Assembly (NCBI GenBank): GCA_937919085.1
Contig: CALFRN010000348.1
Location: 1-59,723 of the forward strand
Source: an uncultured Reyranella sp.
GTDB lineage: Bacteria > Pseudomonadota > Alphaproteobacteria > Reyranellales > Reyranellaceae
Reading direction: 5' to 3'
Length of the DNA stretch: 59,723 bases
The notes under the pieces are model-generated. The model was given only the letters and a program-made list of their open reading frames with translations. It did not search any database and was not told the DNA's origin. Position 1 is the stretch's first letter. Every line of letters starts with the position of its first letter. Shown here piece after piece: positions 16,611 to 26,723 of this stretch. A program made the position numbers and the translations under genes.

Positions 16611-16634
16611 CGGGGCGACTCGAAAGTCGCCCCG
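16611..16634 (-). terminator. hairpin between urtA and urtB (attenuator or 3'-end stabiliser)
   Basis: A perfect 10-base stem: CGGGGCGACT (16611-16620), loop CGAA, AGTCGCCCCG (16625-16634). It lies 23 bases after the urtA stop and 30 before the urtB start. On the transcript it is followed by only UUUCC, too short a U-run for full termination. Hairpins in this position commonly make binding-protein mRNA more abundant than permease mRNA. Confidence 0.75.
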
Positions 16635-16657
16635 TCCTGCGAGTCCGGCGTGTCGGC

Positions 16658-17962
16658 CTACTTGGCCGCCTTGCCGATGCACTTGTTGGCGACGGTGTCG
16701 AAGTTTCCGCAATTCACGGGCTTCGTCCAATCAGCCTTCAGGTTCTTGGAGTCGTCGAGGATCGGCGACCACGCGGCGCCCGGGACCAGGCCGGGCGTCT
16801 TCCACACCACGTCGAACTGGCCGTTGGCCTCGATCTCGCCGATCAGCACCGGCTTGGTGATGTGATGGTTCGGCAGCATCTCAGACACGCCACCCGTCAG
16901 GTTGGGGACCTTGATGCCGATGATCGCGTCGATCACCTTGTCGGGGTCCGTCGTGCCGGCCTTCTTGACCGCCGCGACCCACATGTTGAAACCGATCACG
17001 GAAGCTTCCATCGGATCGTTGGTCACGCGCTTGGCGTTCTTGGTGAAAGCCTGCCACGTCTTGATGAACTCCGCATTAGCCGGATCCTTGACCGACTGGA
17101 AGTAGTTCCAGGCCGCCAGATGGCCGACCAGCGGCTTGGTGTCGACGCCGGCGAGTTCTTCTTCGCCGACCGAGAAGGCCACGACCGGGATGTCCTTGGC
17201 CTTGATGCCCTGGTTGCCGAGTTCCTTGTAGAAGGGAACGTTGGCGTCGCCATTGATGGTCGAAACGACGGCGGTCTTCTTGCCAGCCGAGCCGAACTTC
17301 TTGATGTCGGCCACGATCGACTGCCAGTCGGCATGACCGAACGGCGTGTAGTTGATCATGATGTCTTCCTTCGCGACGCCCTTCTGGAGCAGGTACGCCT
17401 CGAGGATCTTGTTGGTCGTGCGCGGATAGACGTAGTCGGTACCGGCCAGGACCCAGCGCTTCACGTCGCCGCCGTCCTTGCTCATCAGGTAGTCGACTGC
17501 CGGGATCGCCTGCTGGTTCGGCGCGGCGCCGGTGTAGAACACGTTCCGCTGGCTCTCCTGGCCCTCGTACTGGACCGGGTAGAACAGAATGCCGTTCAGT
17601 TCCTCGAACACCGGCAGCACCGACTTGCGGCTCACCGAGGTCCAGCAGCCGAATACCACGGCGACTTTTTCCTTCTGCAGCAACTCGCGCGCCTTCTCGG
17701 CGAACAGCGGCCAGTTCGACGCCGGATCGACCACCACGGCCTCGAGCTTCTTGCCCAGAAGGCCGCCCTTCTTGTTCTGCTCTTCGATCAACATCAGCAC
17801 GACGTCCTTCAAGGTCGTCTCGCTGATCGCCATCGTGCCCGACAATGAATGGAGGACGCCGACTTTGATCGTATCCCCTGCCTGGGCGAACGCGCTGCCC
17901 ACCGCTCCGGCCAGAAGGCCGGCGGCGACCAGTCCCGTTCGCATTATTGATCCAAATTTCAT
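16658..17962 (-). CDS. urtA: urea ABC transporter substrate-binding protein UrtA
   Basis: 434 residues from ATG 17962, preferred over ATG 17974 because GGAG sits six bases upstream of it. A Sec signal peptide ends at about AFAQ. The mature protein is a family I periplasmic binding protein: DTIKVGVLHSLSGTMAISE, VVFGCWTSVSRKSVLPVFEELNGILFYPVQYEGQE and NVFYTGAAPNQQAIPAVDYL are highly typical of UrtA rather than amino-acid binders. It begins the urtABCDE operon, directly downstream of the urease genes. A sigma-54-type promoter lies about 50 bases upstream of the start, implying induction under nitrogen limitation. Confidence 0.97.
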   Translation of the reverse strand: MKFGSIMRTGLVAAGLLAGAVGSAFAQAGDTIKVGVLHSLSGTMAISETTLKDVVLMLIEEQNKKGGLLGKKLEAVVVDPASNWPLFAEKARELLQKEKVAVVFGCWTSVSRKSVLPVFEELNGILFYPVQYEGQESQRNVFYTGAAPNQQAIPAVDYLMSKDGGDVKRWVLAGTDYVYPRTTNKILEAYLLQKGVAKEDIMINYTPFGHADWQSIVADIKKFGSAGKKTAVVSTINGDANVPFYKELGNQGIKAKDIPVVAFSVGEEELAGVDTKPLVGHLAAWNYFQSVKDPANAEFIKTWQAFTKNAKRVTNDPMEASVIGFNMWVAAVKKAGTTDPDKVIDAIIGIKVPNLTGGVSEMLPNHHITKPVLIGEIEANGQFDVVWKTPGLVPGAAWSPILDDSKNLKADWTKPVNCGNFDTVANKCIGKAAK

Positions 17963-18013
17963 CCCGCTCTCCATGTTGTAGTAACGGACACCCCCGCCCG
18001 CAAACGATGGAAA

Positions 18014-18028
18014 GCGAATTCCGTGCCA
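18014..18028 (-). promoter_or_regulatory. sigma-54 (-24/-12) promoter of urtA
   Basis: Read on the minus strand, TGGCACGGAATTCGC. It matches the consensus TGGCACGNNNNTTGC at every fixed base except one (TCGC for TTGC) and keeps the obligatory GG-N10-GC spacing. The -12 element is about 52 bases from the urtA ATG, leaving a leader of about 40 bases. It lies in the 93-base gap after ureJ, so urtABCDE can be transcribed independently of urease. No clear NtrC palindrome was found upstream. Confidence 0.6.
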
Positions 18029-18055
18029 AACTCCCTGGCCGGCTCCGAAAAACTT

Positions 18056-18625
18056 CTACTGCGTGATCAGGGCGAGGGCGCCACCGACCACCACGACCCC
18101 GCCAAGAGCCCGCAAACCGAGGTTTCCGACCCGTCGCAGCATCGCCCGCCCCAGTCCAAACCCGATGGCCTGCAGCAAGGCCGTCGCGACGAGAAATCCC
18201 AATACATAGAGTCCCGCCGCCTTGGCCGGCGCTTCAAGCGCGTGGGCGTAGCCGTGGAACACGGCAAAAAGCCCCACCACGGTCATGGCCCCGACCATCG
18301 GCATGCGCACGGAAGCAAGAATGAGTCCGCCGACGACGAAAACCGAAGCGATGATCGCTGCCTCCGCAAAAGGCAAATTTATGCCTGCAAACGCGGCAAT
18401 TGCGCCAATGGCCATCATGATTGTGAATGCCAACGGCACAAGAACGCCTGACGCGGGTTTCCGCACTGCCAGCAAGGCGGCCCACACGCCGACACCGACC
18501 ATCGCCAGCAGGTGATCGATCCCGGTGAATGGATGGAGAAATCCGGACGCCTCGTGGCCGGGATGAGCCGACGCGGGGCCTGCCAGAGAAAACAACACGG
18601 CAGCCAGGAAAATCGTGCGAAGCAT
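18056..18625 (-). CDS. ureJ: HupE/UreJ nickel-permease-type membrane protein
   Basis: 189 residues. A signal peptide (MLRTIFLAAVLFSLAGPASA) precedes the HupE/UreJ signature HPGHEASGFLHPFTGIDHLLAMVGVGVWAALL, whose His and Asp residues are the presumed nickel site. About six further hydrophobic helices follow, including FAVFHGYAHALEAP. HupE/UreJ proteins are secondary nickel (or cobalt) transporters that supply hydrogenase or urease. It starts 30 bases after the ureG stop and is the last gene of the urease block before urtA. The transport role is family knowledge; the location beside ureG supports nickel delivery to urease. Confidence 0.92.
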   Translation of the reverse strand: MLRTIFLAAVLFSLAGPASAHPGHEASGFLHPFTGIDHLLAMVGVGVWAALLAVRKPASGVLVPLAFTIMMAIGAIAAFAGINLPFAEAAIIASVFVVGGLILASVRMPMVGAMTVVGLFAVFHGYAHALEAPAKAAGLYVLGFLVATALLQAIGFGLGRAMLRRVGNLGLRALGGVVVVGGALALITQ

Positions 18626-18655
18626 AAACCTCTCCTCTTTCTGTTTCCGTTGGCG

Positions 18656-19273
18656 TCAGCGCGCCGGCAGGCCGCCCTGACGCACGATGAAGGCGGCAAC
18701 GTCTGCGACGCCCTTATGCTCTTTCAGGTTCGAGAAAATGAAAGGCCTCGAGCCGCGCATCTTGCGCGCGTCGCGGTCCATCACGTCGAGGTTGGCGCCG
18801 ACCAGCGGCGCAAGGTCGATCTTGTTGATCACCAGCAGGTCCGACCGGGTGATCCCGGGACCGCCCTTGCGCGGAATCTTCTCTCCCGCAGCCACGTCGA
18901 TGACGTAGATCGTGATATCGGCCAGCTCGGGCGAGAACGTAGCGGCGAGATTATCGCCGCCGGACTCGACGAAAACGATCTCAAGCTTCGGCCATTTGCG
19001 CACGATATCCGCGACGGCGGCAAGGTTGATTGAGGCGTCCTCGCGGATCGCGGTATGCGGACAGCCGCCGGTCTCGACGCCGACGATCCGATCGGGCGTC
19101 AATGCACCGGCACGCGTCAGGAACTCGGCGTCTTCCTTGGTGTAGATGTCGTTGGTGACCACGGCGATGTCGTAGCCGTCGCGCATGTTCTTGCACAGAC
19201 GCTCGATCAGGGCGGTCTTGCCCGACCCAACCGGACCGCCGACGCCCACCCGCAGGGGACCACGCGCACTCAT
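18656..19273 (-). CDS. ureG: urease accessory GTPase UreG
   Basis: 205 residues. UreG couples GTP hydrolysis to nickel insertion into urease. P-loop GGPVGSGKT (12-20), metal-binding CPH motif at 71-73 ([11 protein letters not shown]), the switch region [18 protein letters not shown] and the guanine-base motif NKIDLA are all present, at normal length. ATG 19273 overlaps the stop of the DUF3995 gene in an ATGA, so its translation depends on that gene in the present arrangement. Confidence 0.97.
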   Translation of the reverse strand: MSARGPLRVGVGGPVGSGKTALIERLCKNMRDGYDIAVVTNDIYTKEDAEFLTRAGALTPDRIVGVETGGCPHTAIREDASINLAAVADIVRKWPKLEIVFVESGGDNLAATFSPELADITIYVIDVAAGEKIPRKGGPGITRSDLLVINKIDLAPLVGANLDVMDRDARKMRGSRPFIFSNLKEHKGVADVAAFIVRQGGLPAR

Positions 19274-19698
19274 CTTTCCATCTCTCCAGCCAGCAGCGCG
19301 AGATAGCCCACGCCGAACAACAGGCAGTAAGGCGAATAATACCGCTTGTCGCGCGTGGCAAACGGCTCGTCGCGGAAATGGCCGCGCCAGCGCGGGCTGT
19401 ATCCCGCCCAGCCGCGCGCGACGAAGACCCCGGCAATCGCGAAGGTGCCCGTCAGCACGACCGGCTCCGATCCACGGCCGAGCACGTACCAGGGCCACAG
19501 CGCCACCAGTGCCAATACCGCGGCAACGGCAAAGCACTGCCACGGCGGCGGCATACGCCGCCGGCCGTCTCCGACAACGCCGCGCACCAGCGCTTCTTCG
19601 TTCGCCTCGGGCCAATGACTGCCCATGCCCCACAACGCATGAACGACGGCAATAGCGCCGACACCAGCGAAAAGCAGGAGGGCCAGGGCCGCGGTCAT
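19270..19698 (-). CDS. DUF3995 membrane protein inside the urease operon
   Basis: 142 residues with four predicted membrane helices (about 3-22, 54-73, 80-97 and 122-138). [25 protein letters not shown] and [42 protein letters not shown] match the DUF3995 family, whose function is unknown. Both ends are locked into the operon: its ATG overlaps the ureF stop (ATGA) and its stop overlaps the ureG ATG (ATGA). Expression is therefore tied to both accessory genes. It is not a standard urease accessory protein. A role in urea, ammonia or nickel movement is suggested only by position. Confidence 0.85.
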   Translation of the reverse strand: MTAALALLLFAGVGAIAVVHALWGMGSHWPEANEEALVRGVVGDGRRRMPPPWQCFAVAAVLALVALWPWYVLGRGSEPVVLTGTFAIAGVFVARGWAGYSPRWRGHFRDEPFATRDKRYYSPYCLLFGVGYLALLAGEMER

Positions 19699-20405
19699 GA
19701 GCGAAACAGCCGCGTGTACTGCGTCTCGTGGCGCAGCGAACACCAGTCGAGCAGCGGCGTTGCAGTGCCGATCTCGTCGAGCGAAGCCGCCGCTGCGGCC
19801 GCTGCGGCGGTCCGCCGGACCACGGACTCCAGCGCCGCCAGCGCAAGCTGGCCATCGGTCTGGCCAAGCGGCACGGCGCGCACCGCCGCTGAAATCAGGT
19901 TGGCGGCGAAGGCATGCAGATAGCCGCCAAGGGCTGCCCCAAGCGCAATGCCGTGCGCGGCCGCCGCCAGCGCCACCGCCACCGGCAGCGCAAGCTCGCC
20001 GCCGCATCGCTCGTGCCCGGCATCGAGGGCGGGGTGCGGCCAGGCCGTCCGGGTAATGGACAGAAACGAGCCGCCCTGCTGGCGCGACTCCAGCGCCATT
20101 TCGGACGTGCCCCGCCACGCCGCCGCACGTTCGGCGACGGCATCGAACGACGGCCAATCGCCGCCATCGACGGCGCGCCACGCCGCGGCGAACAACGCTC
20201 CGTCGACCAGGCCGGTGCCGCGCCCGAGCACGCTTTCCAGCCAGGCGATCAGCGAAGCGCGATCGGTGATGAAGCCTTCCTCAACCGCCGTTTCGACGCC
20301 GTGACTGTAGCTGAAGGCGCCGACCGGATAGGCCGGCGACAGCCAGGCGAGCAGCCGGTAGAGCGGATCGCCCCCGGCCTCAGCCATGGCGCTGATCGTG
20401 AACAT
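19695..20405 (-). CDS. ureF: urease accessory protein UreF
   Basis: 236 residues from ATG 20405; ATG 20387 (MAEAGG) is equally possible and neither has a strong ribosome site. All-helical Ure[35 protein letters not shown] is the signature, followed by a Gly/Ala-rich helical body and the conserved C-terminal [14 protein letters not shown]. UreF bridges UreD and UreG on apo-urease and gates GTP hydrolysis. It overlaps the 3' end of ureE by up to 26 bases. A run of Ala ([10 protein letters not shown] near residue 205) is a coding curiosity. Confidence 0.95.
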   Translation of the reverse strand: MFTISAMAEAGGDPLYRLLAWLSPAYPVGAFSYSHGVETAVEEGFITDRASLIAWLESVLGRGTGLVDGALFAAAWRAVDGGDWPSFDAVAERAAAWRGTSEMALESRQQGGSFLSITRTAWPHPALDAGHERCGGELALPVAVALAAAAHGIALGAALGGYLHAFAANLISAAVRAVPLGQTDGQLALAALESVVRRTAAAAAAAASLDEIGTATPLLDWCSLRHETQYTRLFRS

Positions 20406-20868
20406 GGCCGTGGGGATGGCCGAGGTCGTGATTGTGCTGGCCGTAGGCGCCGCCTTCGGGATCGAACGGCGCGCGCACGGTACGGACCTCCGCGCCGAGA
20501 CCCTTCAGCATATCGACGATCACATGATCGTCGCGGATCAGGATACGGTCGGCATCGATCTGGGCCGGCAGATGGCGGTTTCCGAGATGCCAGGCGATCC
20601 GCGCGAAAGCCGCCGCATCACGTCCGCGGATTTCGACCAGCGCCTCCTCGGCGGCCTTGACCTCGACGAAGCCGCCGCCCTCAAGCCTGAGACCGTCGCC
20701 GCCGCGCAGAACGACGGGCTCGGTGAGATCGAGCAGGAAGTCGAGGCCGCCATCGCCCAGCATACGAAGGCGGCGACGGTAGCGGTCGTCGAACAGCAAG
20801 GTGACGGTGTCGGTGCGATCCGGCACGGGCCACTGGCCGGCGCGCACGACGTCGGTGGCGCGCTTCAT
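20380..20868 (-). CDS. ureE: urease accessory nickel metallochaperone UreE
   Basis: 162 residues. UreE dimerises and hands nickel to UreG. The N-terminal peptide-binding domain (DTVTLLFDDRYRRRLRMLGDGGLDFLLDL) and the metal domain (AWHLGNRHLPAQID, the conserved interface His) are present. The C-terminus is His-rich, [18 protein letters not shown], with seven His able to store nickel. It follows the fused ureBC gene by 149 bases, an unusually wide gap for this operon, filled by a repeated intergenic element. It overlaps ureF. Confidence 0.95.
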   Translation of the reverse strand: MKRATDVVRAGQWPVPDRTDTVTLLFDDRYRRRLRMLGDGGLDFLLDLTEPVVLRGGDGLRLEGGGFVEVKAAEEALVEIRGRDAAAFARIAWHLGNRHLPAQIDADRILIRDDHVIVDMLKGLGAEVRTVRAPFDPEGGAYGQHNHDLGHPHGHVHDQRHG

Positions 20869-20878
20869 TTCAATTCTC

Positions 20879-21005
20879 CGTCATCCCGAGCGCAGCGAAG
20901 CGAAGTCGAGGGATCCTTTTTCAATTCGAAGACTCTGCACATGGAAAAGAGGTCTCTCCACTCCGCGCCGCGCGCTCCGGTTGGAGTAGTCTCCGCCCTG
21001 AGACG
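20879..21005. repeat. interspersed intergenic element between ureBC and ureE
   Basis: It begins CGTCATCCCGAGCGCAGCGA, the opening of a short palindromic element I recall as frequent between alphaproteobacterial genes, and continues through GTCGAGGGATCC to AAGAGGTCTCTCCACTCCGC and GCGCTCCGGTTGGAGTAG. Short inverted segments (ACTCC facing GGAGT) suggest a folded RNA. The right end is degenerate. It accounts for most of the 149-base gap. Copy number elsewhere in the genome is unknown. Confidence 0.5.
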
Positions 21006-21017
21006 ACGGGACGTTGT

Positions 21018-23063
<2,046 letters not shown>

Positions 23064-23075
23064 GGTGTGCGCTCC

Positions 23076-23378
23076 TCAGCGGATCGGATCGTGGACGGTC
23101 ACGAGCTTCGTGCCGTCGGGAAAGGTCGCCTCGACCTGGATGTCGTGGATCATTTCGGCGACGCCCTCCATCACCTGCTCACGACGGATCACGCTCGCCC
23201 CTTCGTGCATGAGGTCGGCGACCGAACGGCCGTCACGTGCACCCTCGACGACGAAATCGCTGATCAGCGCCACTGCCTCGGGATGGTTGAGCTTCACCCC
23301 GCGCTCGAGGCGACGGCGCGCCACGGCCGCGGCCATTGCAATCAGAAGCTTGTCCTTCTCGCGCGGCGTCAGATTCAT
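23076..23378 (-). CDS. ureA: urease gamma subunit UreA
   Basis: 100 residues, the standard gamma size. [50 protein letters not shown] is diagnostic, and the C-terminus ([19 protein letters not shown]) is complete, so this subunit is not truncated by the downstream fusion. It ends 12 bases before the fused ureBC gene and starts 64 bases after ureD. In that gap a weak sigma-70-like pair (TTGATG, 15 bases, TATAGT on the minus strand, 23420-23446) is possible but unconvincing. Confidence 0.97.
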   Translation of the reverse strand: MNLTPREKDKLLIAMAAAVARRRLERGVKLNHPEAVALISDFVVEGARDGRSVADLMHEGASVIRREQVMEGVAEMIHDIQVEATFPDGTKLVTVHDPIR

Positions 23379-23442
23379 CGACCGTATCCCCCTGTCGGCC
23401 TTCGTGCCTGTCGTTTCCGACTATAGCGCAGCGATAGCTGCA

Positions 23443-24258
23443 TCAAACATGCCAAACGCGTGGCAGTCGCCGCTCGCGGAATGCGGTGAGAAAGCGGATG
23501 GTCGCGGCCCGCACCGCGGTCGCCTCGCCCAGCAGCCGGGCCACCATCACACCGTTCACCACGGTCACTCCGGCCCGCACATCGCCCGTATCGGCAAGAA
23601 GCGCGCGGGCCTTGTCGAAGAACGGCTGGGGCGCGTCCCAGACGCCGATGACGGTGGCAAGCGCGTTGGCCGCGCCGAAGCCTGCCCCGCCAGGGGTTTC
23701 GCCTTCGACGCGCAGCGTATCGGTCCAGACGAGCCGGCCGTTGCGGCGGACCGTCCAGGAATCGAGAAGCAGGCCGGATACGAACCGCTCACCCGAGGCG
23801 GCACGGCCCAGTACCACCATCTCGCAGGCGAGCAGCGCTGCTCCGGGGGCGACATCGGCAACGGTCTTCCGCTTCAGAAGCGAGCCCTGAAAAACGATGG
23901 TTTCCTGCGGCAGCCAATCGAGTGTGGCGCCCGCACCTGCCGTGATCGCAACGTCGATGCGGCACGGATCGCTGCCGGGCGCGGCGCGATAGATCTTCTC
24001 CGCCGCCTGCGTGGCGGCCGCGGCGTGGCCGCCCGGGCCGACCGCGACCGCCATTCTGAGACAATCGCCACCGGCGACACCACCTGATGTGGTCAGCAGA
24101 ATCGCTTGGGGCGGCTCGCCCGGTTCGGGGTCGGGAAACAGGACACGGCAGGGATCGCGCTGATAGAGGTCGGCCAGCCGTGTTTCGCCATCGCGCACGG
24201 TGAAGGCGACGCGGCTTTCGCCGGAGGCGCGCTGCAGACGGGGGAAACTGGTGTTCAT
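23443..24258 (-). CDS. ureD: urease accessory protein UreD (UreH)
   Basis: 271 residues. UreD binds apo-urease and, with UreF and UreG, forms the nickel-loading complex. Characteristic: LYQRDPCRVLFPDPEPGEPPQAILLTTSGGVAGGDCLRM, AAAATQAAEKIYRA and TLDWLPQETIVFQGSLLKRKT. It is the first gene of ureD-A-BC-E-F-DUF3995-G-J. Only 30 bases separate it from divergent greB, so any promoter must lie partly inside greB; a weak sigma-54-like element is seen there. Confidence 0.95.
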   Translation of the reverse strand: MNTSFPRLQRASGESRVAFTVRDGETRLADLYQRDPCRVLFPDPEPGEPPQAILLTTSGGVAGGDCLRMAVAVGPGGHAAAATQAAEKIYRAAPGSDPCRIDVAITAGAGATLDWLPQETIVFQGSLLKRKTVADVAPGAALLACEMVVLGRAASGERFVSGLLLDSWTVRRNGRLVWTDTLRVEGETPGGAGFGAANALATVIGVWDAPQPFFDKARALLADTGDVRAGVTVVNGVMVARLLGEATAVRAATIRFLTAFRERRLPRVWHV

Positions 24259-24288
24259 CGGCCCCGTCTTGATAGATTAAGGACTGAA

Positions 24289-24840
24289 ATGAGCAAGGCC
24301 TTCACCAAGGAAAGCGACGGCGACGACGAGGACGATCTGCCCGAGGACATGGGTGGATTGCCGGCGACCGCCAAGAACTACATGACCCCCGAGGGCTTCG
24401 AACGCCTGCGCGAGGAGCTCAACCGGCTCTTGCGCAAGGAACGCCCCGAGGTCGTGAAGGTCGTGACGTGGGCAGCCGGCAACGGCGACCGGTCTGAAAA
24501 CGGCGACTACATCTACGGCAAGAAGCGGCTGCGCGAGATCGACCGGCGCGTCCGCTATCTCAGCAAGCGGCTGGCCAACGCCGAGGTGGTCGACCCGGCC
24601 AGGCGTGCCAAGACGGACCAGGTCTTCTTCGGTGCCACGGTCACCACGGCCAATGCCAGGGACGAGGAACGCACGGTCAGGATCGTCGGCGTCGACGAGG
24701 TCGATCTCGCCAAGGGCCATGTGAGCTGGATATCGCCGATCGCCAAGGCCCTGATGCGCGCCCACGAGGGCGATGTCGTCAGGCTGCGCACGCCGGTCGG
24801 CGTCGAGGAACTCGAGATCGTGAAGGTCACTTACGTTTGA
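24289..24840 (+). CDS. greB: transcription elongation factor GreB
   Basis: 183 residues from ATG 24289 with AAGGA eight bases upstream. Gre factors rescue backtracked RNA polymerase by stimulating transcript cleavage. The N-terminal coiled coil (MTPEGFERLREELNRLLRKERPEVVKVVTWAAGNGDRSENGDYIYGKKRLREIDRRVRYLSKRL) carries the acidic tip (GDRSENGDY). The C-terminal FKBP-like domain follows (VFFGATVTT to LEIVKVTYV). An acidic N-terminal extension (KESDGDDEDDLPED) is extra relative to E. coli GreB. It is divergent from ureD and overlaps convergent pcaB by 14 bases at the 3' end. Confidence 0.93.
   Translation: MSKAFTKESDGDDEDDLPEDMGGLPATAKNYMTPEGFERLREELNRLLRKERPEVVKVVTWAAGNGDRSENGDYIYGKKRLREIDRRVRYLSKRLANAEVVDPARRAKTDQVFFGATVTTANARDEERTVRIVGVDEVDLAKGHVSWISPIAKALMRAHEGDVVRLRTPVGVEELEIVKVTYV
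24293..24307 (-). promoter_or_regulatory. possible weak sigma-54 element upstream of ureD
   Basis: On the minus strand TGGTGAAGGCCTTGC has the GG-N10-GC spacing and a perfect TTGC, but only TGG of TGGCACG. It lies inside the first codons of greB, 35 bases from the ureD start codon. It could be chance in coding sequence. The -12 half and the distance are right, and the partner urt operon has a better copy. Confidence 0.3.
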
Positions 24841-26140
24841 TATCCGCCAGCAGCCGATCGACGAACTGCGGCGAATAGCCGAGCAGAGCCGCTTCGTCCG
24901 ACAGCTCCGCCTCGAGTTGGCCCAGGGCATCGATGAACGAGCCGCCGCCGGCAGCCGATTGCGCCAACGCCTTCTCGACCATGGCGCCGGCCTTCGCCTT
25001 GCCCATGGTCGCGGCCAGCAGGAAGGTGGCGCGTTCGGCCAGCACCGCGGCCTCGGTCGCATCCATGTTGGCCCGCATCGCATCGGCGTCGATCGCGAGG
25101 CCAGGCGCTACCTCGGCCATTGCCTGGACCGCCGAGCCCAGCGTCTCGATCAGGGCGGCAAGCGTCGGCCATTCGGCCTGCCAGCCGCCCAGCGCCCGTT
25201 CGTGCTCCTGCGGCATCGCCGACACGATGGTGGCGGCCAGCATCGGCGCGCGCTGCGCCGCCGCCAGGATCAGCGCCGCACCCACCGGGTTGCGCTTGTG
25301 CGGCATGGTCGAGGAACCGCCGCGGCCGGGGCCTGAAGGCTCGGCGGCCTCTCCCACTTCGACCTGCATCATCAGCGAGATGTCGCGCGCCGCCTTGGCC
25401 AGCGCACCCACCACCAGGGCCGCGTCCTGGGCCAAGGCTGCAACGCGCACGCGCTGGGTGAACCACGGCGCCGGCGGCAGGCCGAGACCCAAGTGTCCGG
25501 CCAGCAGAACCATCACCTGCTCGGCCTTGGGACCCAAAGCCGAGAGACTGCCCGAGGCGCCGCCGAACTGGATGACCTGGGTCTCCGCGAAGCTGGCGGC
25601 GAGACGGCGCGCGGCGCGGTCGATGTCGGAAGCCCAGCCGGCGATCTTCTGGCCGAGCGCCAGCGGCGTGGCGGGCTGCAGGAGCGTCCGGCCGAGCATC
25701 GGCGTCGCACGATGTTTCCCCGCCAATATCGCAAAGGCTTCGACGATGCCGTCGAGATCCCTCAGCAGCGGCGGCAGTGCCTCGCCGATCTGCAGCACCA
25801 TGGCGGTGTCGATCACGTCCTGGCTGGTGGCGCCCCAATGGACATGGGCTGCGGCCTCAGCATCGCGTTTGGCAACTTCGGCGGTGAGCGCCTTGACCAG
25901 CGGCACCGTGAGCGTGGCCGAGCGGCGCGCCGCCTCGGCCAGCGACGATGGGTCGTAGAGCGCGGGGTCGCATGCCCCGGCGATGACCGGCGCCACCCGC
26001 GCCGGGATCAGCCCGGCCTCGGCGGCAGCGAGCGCAAGGCCGGCCTCGAAGCGCAGCATGTGGCGCAAGGTAGCGAGATCGGAGAAGGCTTCGGCGGCAA
26101 GCGCCGACGAGCCGAGGGCTGTCACCAACACACCGGCCAT
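24827..26140 (-). CDS. pcaB: 3-carboxy-cis,cis-muconate cycloisomerase PcaB
   Basis: 437 residues from ATG 26140. PcaB turns 3-carboxy-cis,cis-muconate into gamma-carboxymuconolactone. Fumarase/aspartase superfamily signatures are present: HWGATSQDVIDTAMVLQ and GSSTMPHKRNPVGAALI, the latter being the catalytic loop. FGGASGSLSALGPKAEQVM and ALGGWQAEWPTLAAL are typical of PcaB. It lies four bases after pcaG. The 3' end overlaps greB by 14 bases on the opposite strand. The following pathway steps (pcaC, pcaD) are not in the window. Confidence 0.95.
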   Translation of the reverse strand: MAGVLVTALGSSALAAEAFSDLATLRHMLRFEAGLALAAAEAGLIPARVAPVIAGACDPALYDPSSLAEAARRSATLTVPLVKALTAEVAKRDAEAAAHVHWGATSQDVIDTAMVLQIGEALPPLLRDLDGIVEAFAILAGKHRATPMLGRTLLQPATPLALGQKIAGWASDIDRAARRLAASFAETQVIQFGGASGSLSALGPKAEQVMVLLAGHLGLGLPPAPWFTQRVRVAALAQDAALVVGALAKAARDISLMMQVEVGEAAEPSGPGRGGSSTMPHKRNPVGAALILAAAQRAPMLAATIVSAMPQEHERALGGWQAEWPTLAALIETLGSAVQAMAEVAPGLAIDADAMRANMDATEAAVLAERATFLLAATMGKAKAGAMVEKALAQSAAGGGSFIDALGQLEAELSDEAALLGYSPQFVDRLLADIKRK

Positions 26141-26144
26141 GGGA

Positions 26145-26723
26145 TCAGCAGTCGAAGAAGACGGTCTCGCGGTCGCCACCGAGATGGATCGGCAGACGCC
26201 ACACACCGGCCGCATCGCATGTGGCCAACAGCGTCGACCGTCGCGCTGGATCGACCAGCTTCAGCACCGGATCGGTGGCCAGCGCCGGATCGCCGTCGAA
26301 GTAGAGCCGGGTCGCCAGCCGGTTGAGAACGCCGCGCGCAAAGACGGAGATGTTGATGTGCGGCGCCTGCAGGCCGCTCCCCTGCATCCCACCATGCGGC
26401 CACGGCACCCGGCCCGGCCGGATGGTGGCGAACCGCGCGGTGCCGCCGGCGTCGGTCGAGGCCCGGCCGAAGCCTTCGAAGCCCGCGTCCAGCGGCAGGT
26501 TGCGCCGATCGTCGGGGTGATTGTAGCGGCCGTGGCTGTTGGCCTGCCAGATCTCGATCAGACCGTCGGGCACGACCGCGCCGCCCGCATCGTGAAGCGT
26601 GAGCGCCAGCTCGACGCGTTCGCCGAGCATGCCCGCGGGCGCGAGGTCGGCGCGACAGGCATTGACCAGCGTGCCCCAATAGAACGGTCCGATCGTCTGC
26701 GAGGGCGTCAGGCCTTTGCTCAT
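26145..26723 (-). CDS. pcaG: protocatechuate 3,4-dioxygenase alpha subunit PcaG
   Basis: 192 residues. PcaG pairs with PcaH for intradiol cleavage of protocatechuate. TPSQTIGPFYWGTL at the N-terminus, LIEIWQANSHGRYNHPDD, FATIRPGRVPWPHG and APHINISVFARGVLNRLATRLYF are standard. The alpha chain does not carry the iron, and correspondingly the Tyr and His ligands of the beta chain are only partly kept. ATG 26723 overlaps the pcaH stop as ATGA, coupling the two subunits. Confidence 0.96.
   Translation of the reverse strand: MSKGLTPSQTIGPFYWGTLVNACRADLAPAGMLGERVELALTLHDAGGAVVPDGLIEIWQANSHGRYNHPDDRRNLPLDAGFEGFGRASTDAGGTARFATIRPGRVPWPHGGMQGSGLQAPHINISVFARGVLNRLATRLYFDGDPALATDPVLKLVDPARRSTLLATCDAAGVWRLPIHLGGDRETVFFDC

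Noticed and set aside
23420-23446. Sigma-70 promoter between ureD and ureA
   Set aside because: TTGATG/TATAGT has a 15-base spacer and overlaps the ureD stop; too weak to list.
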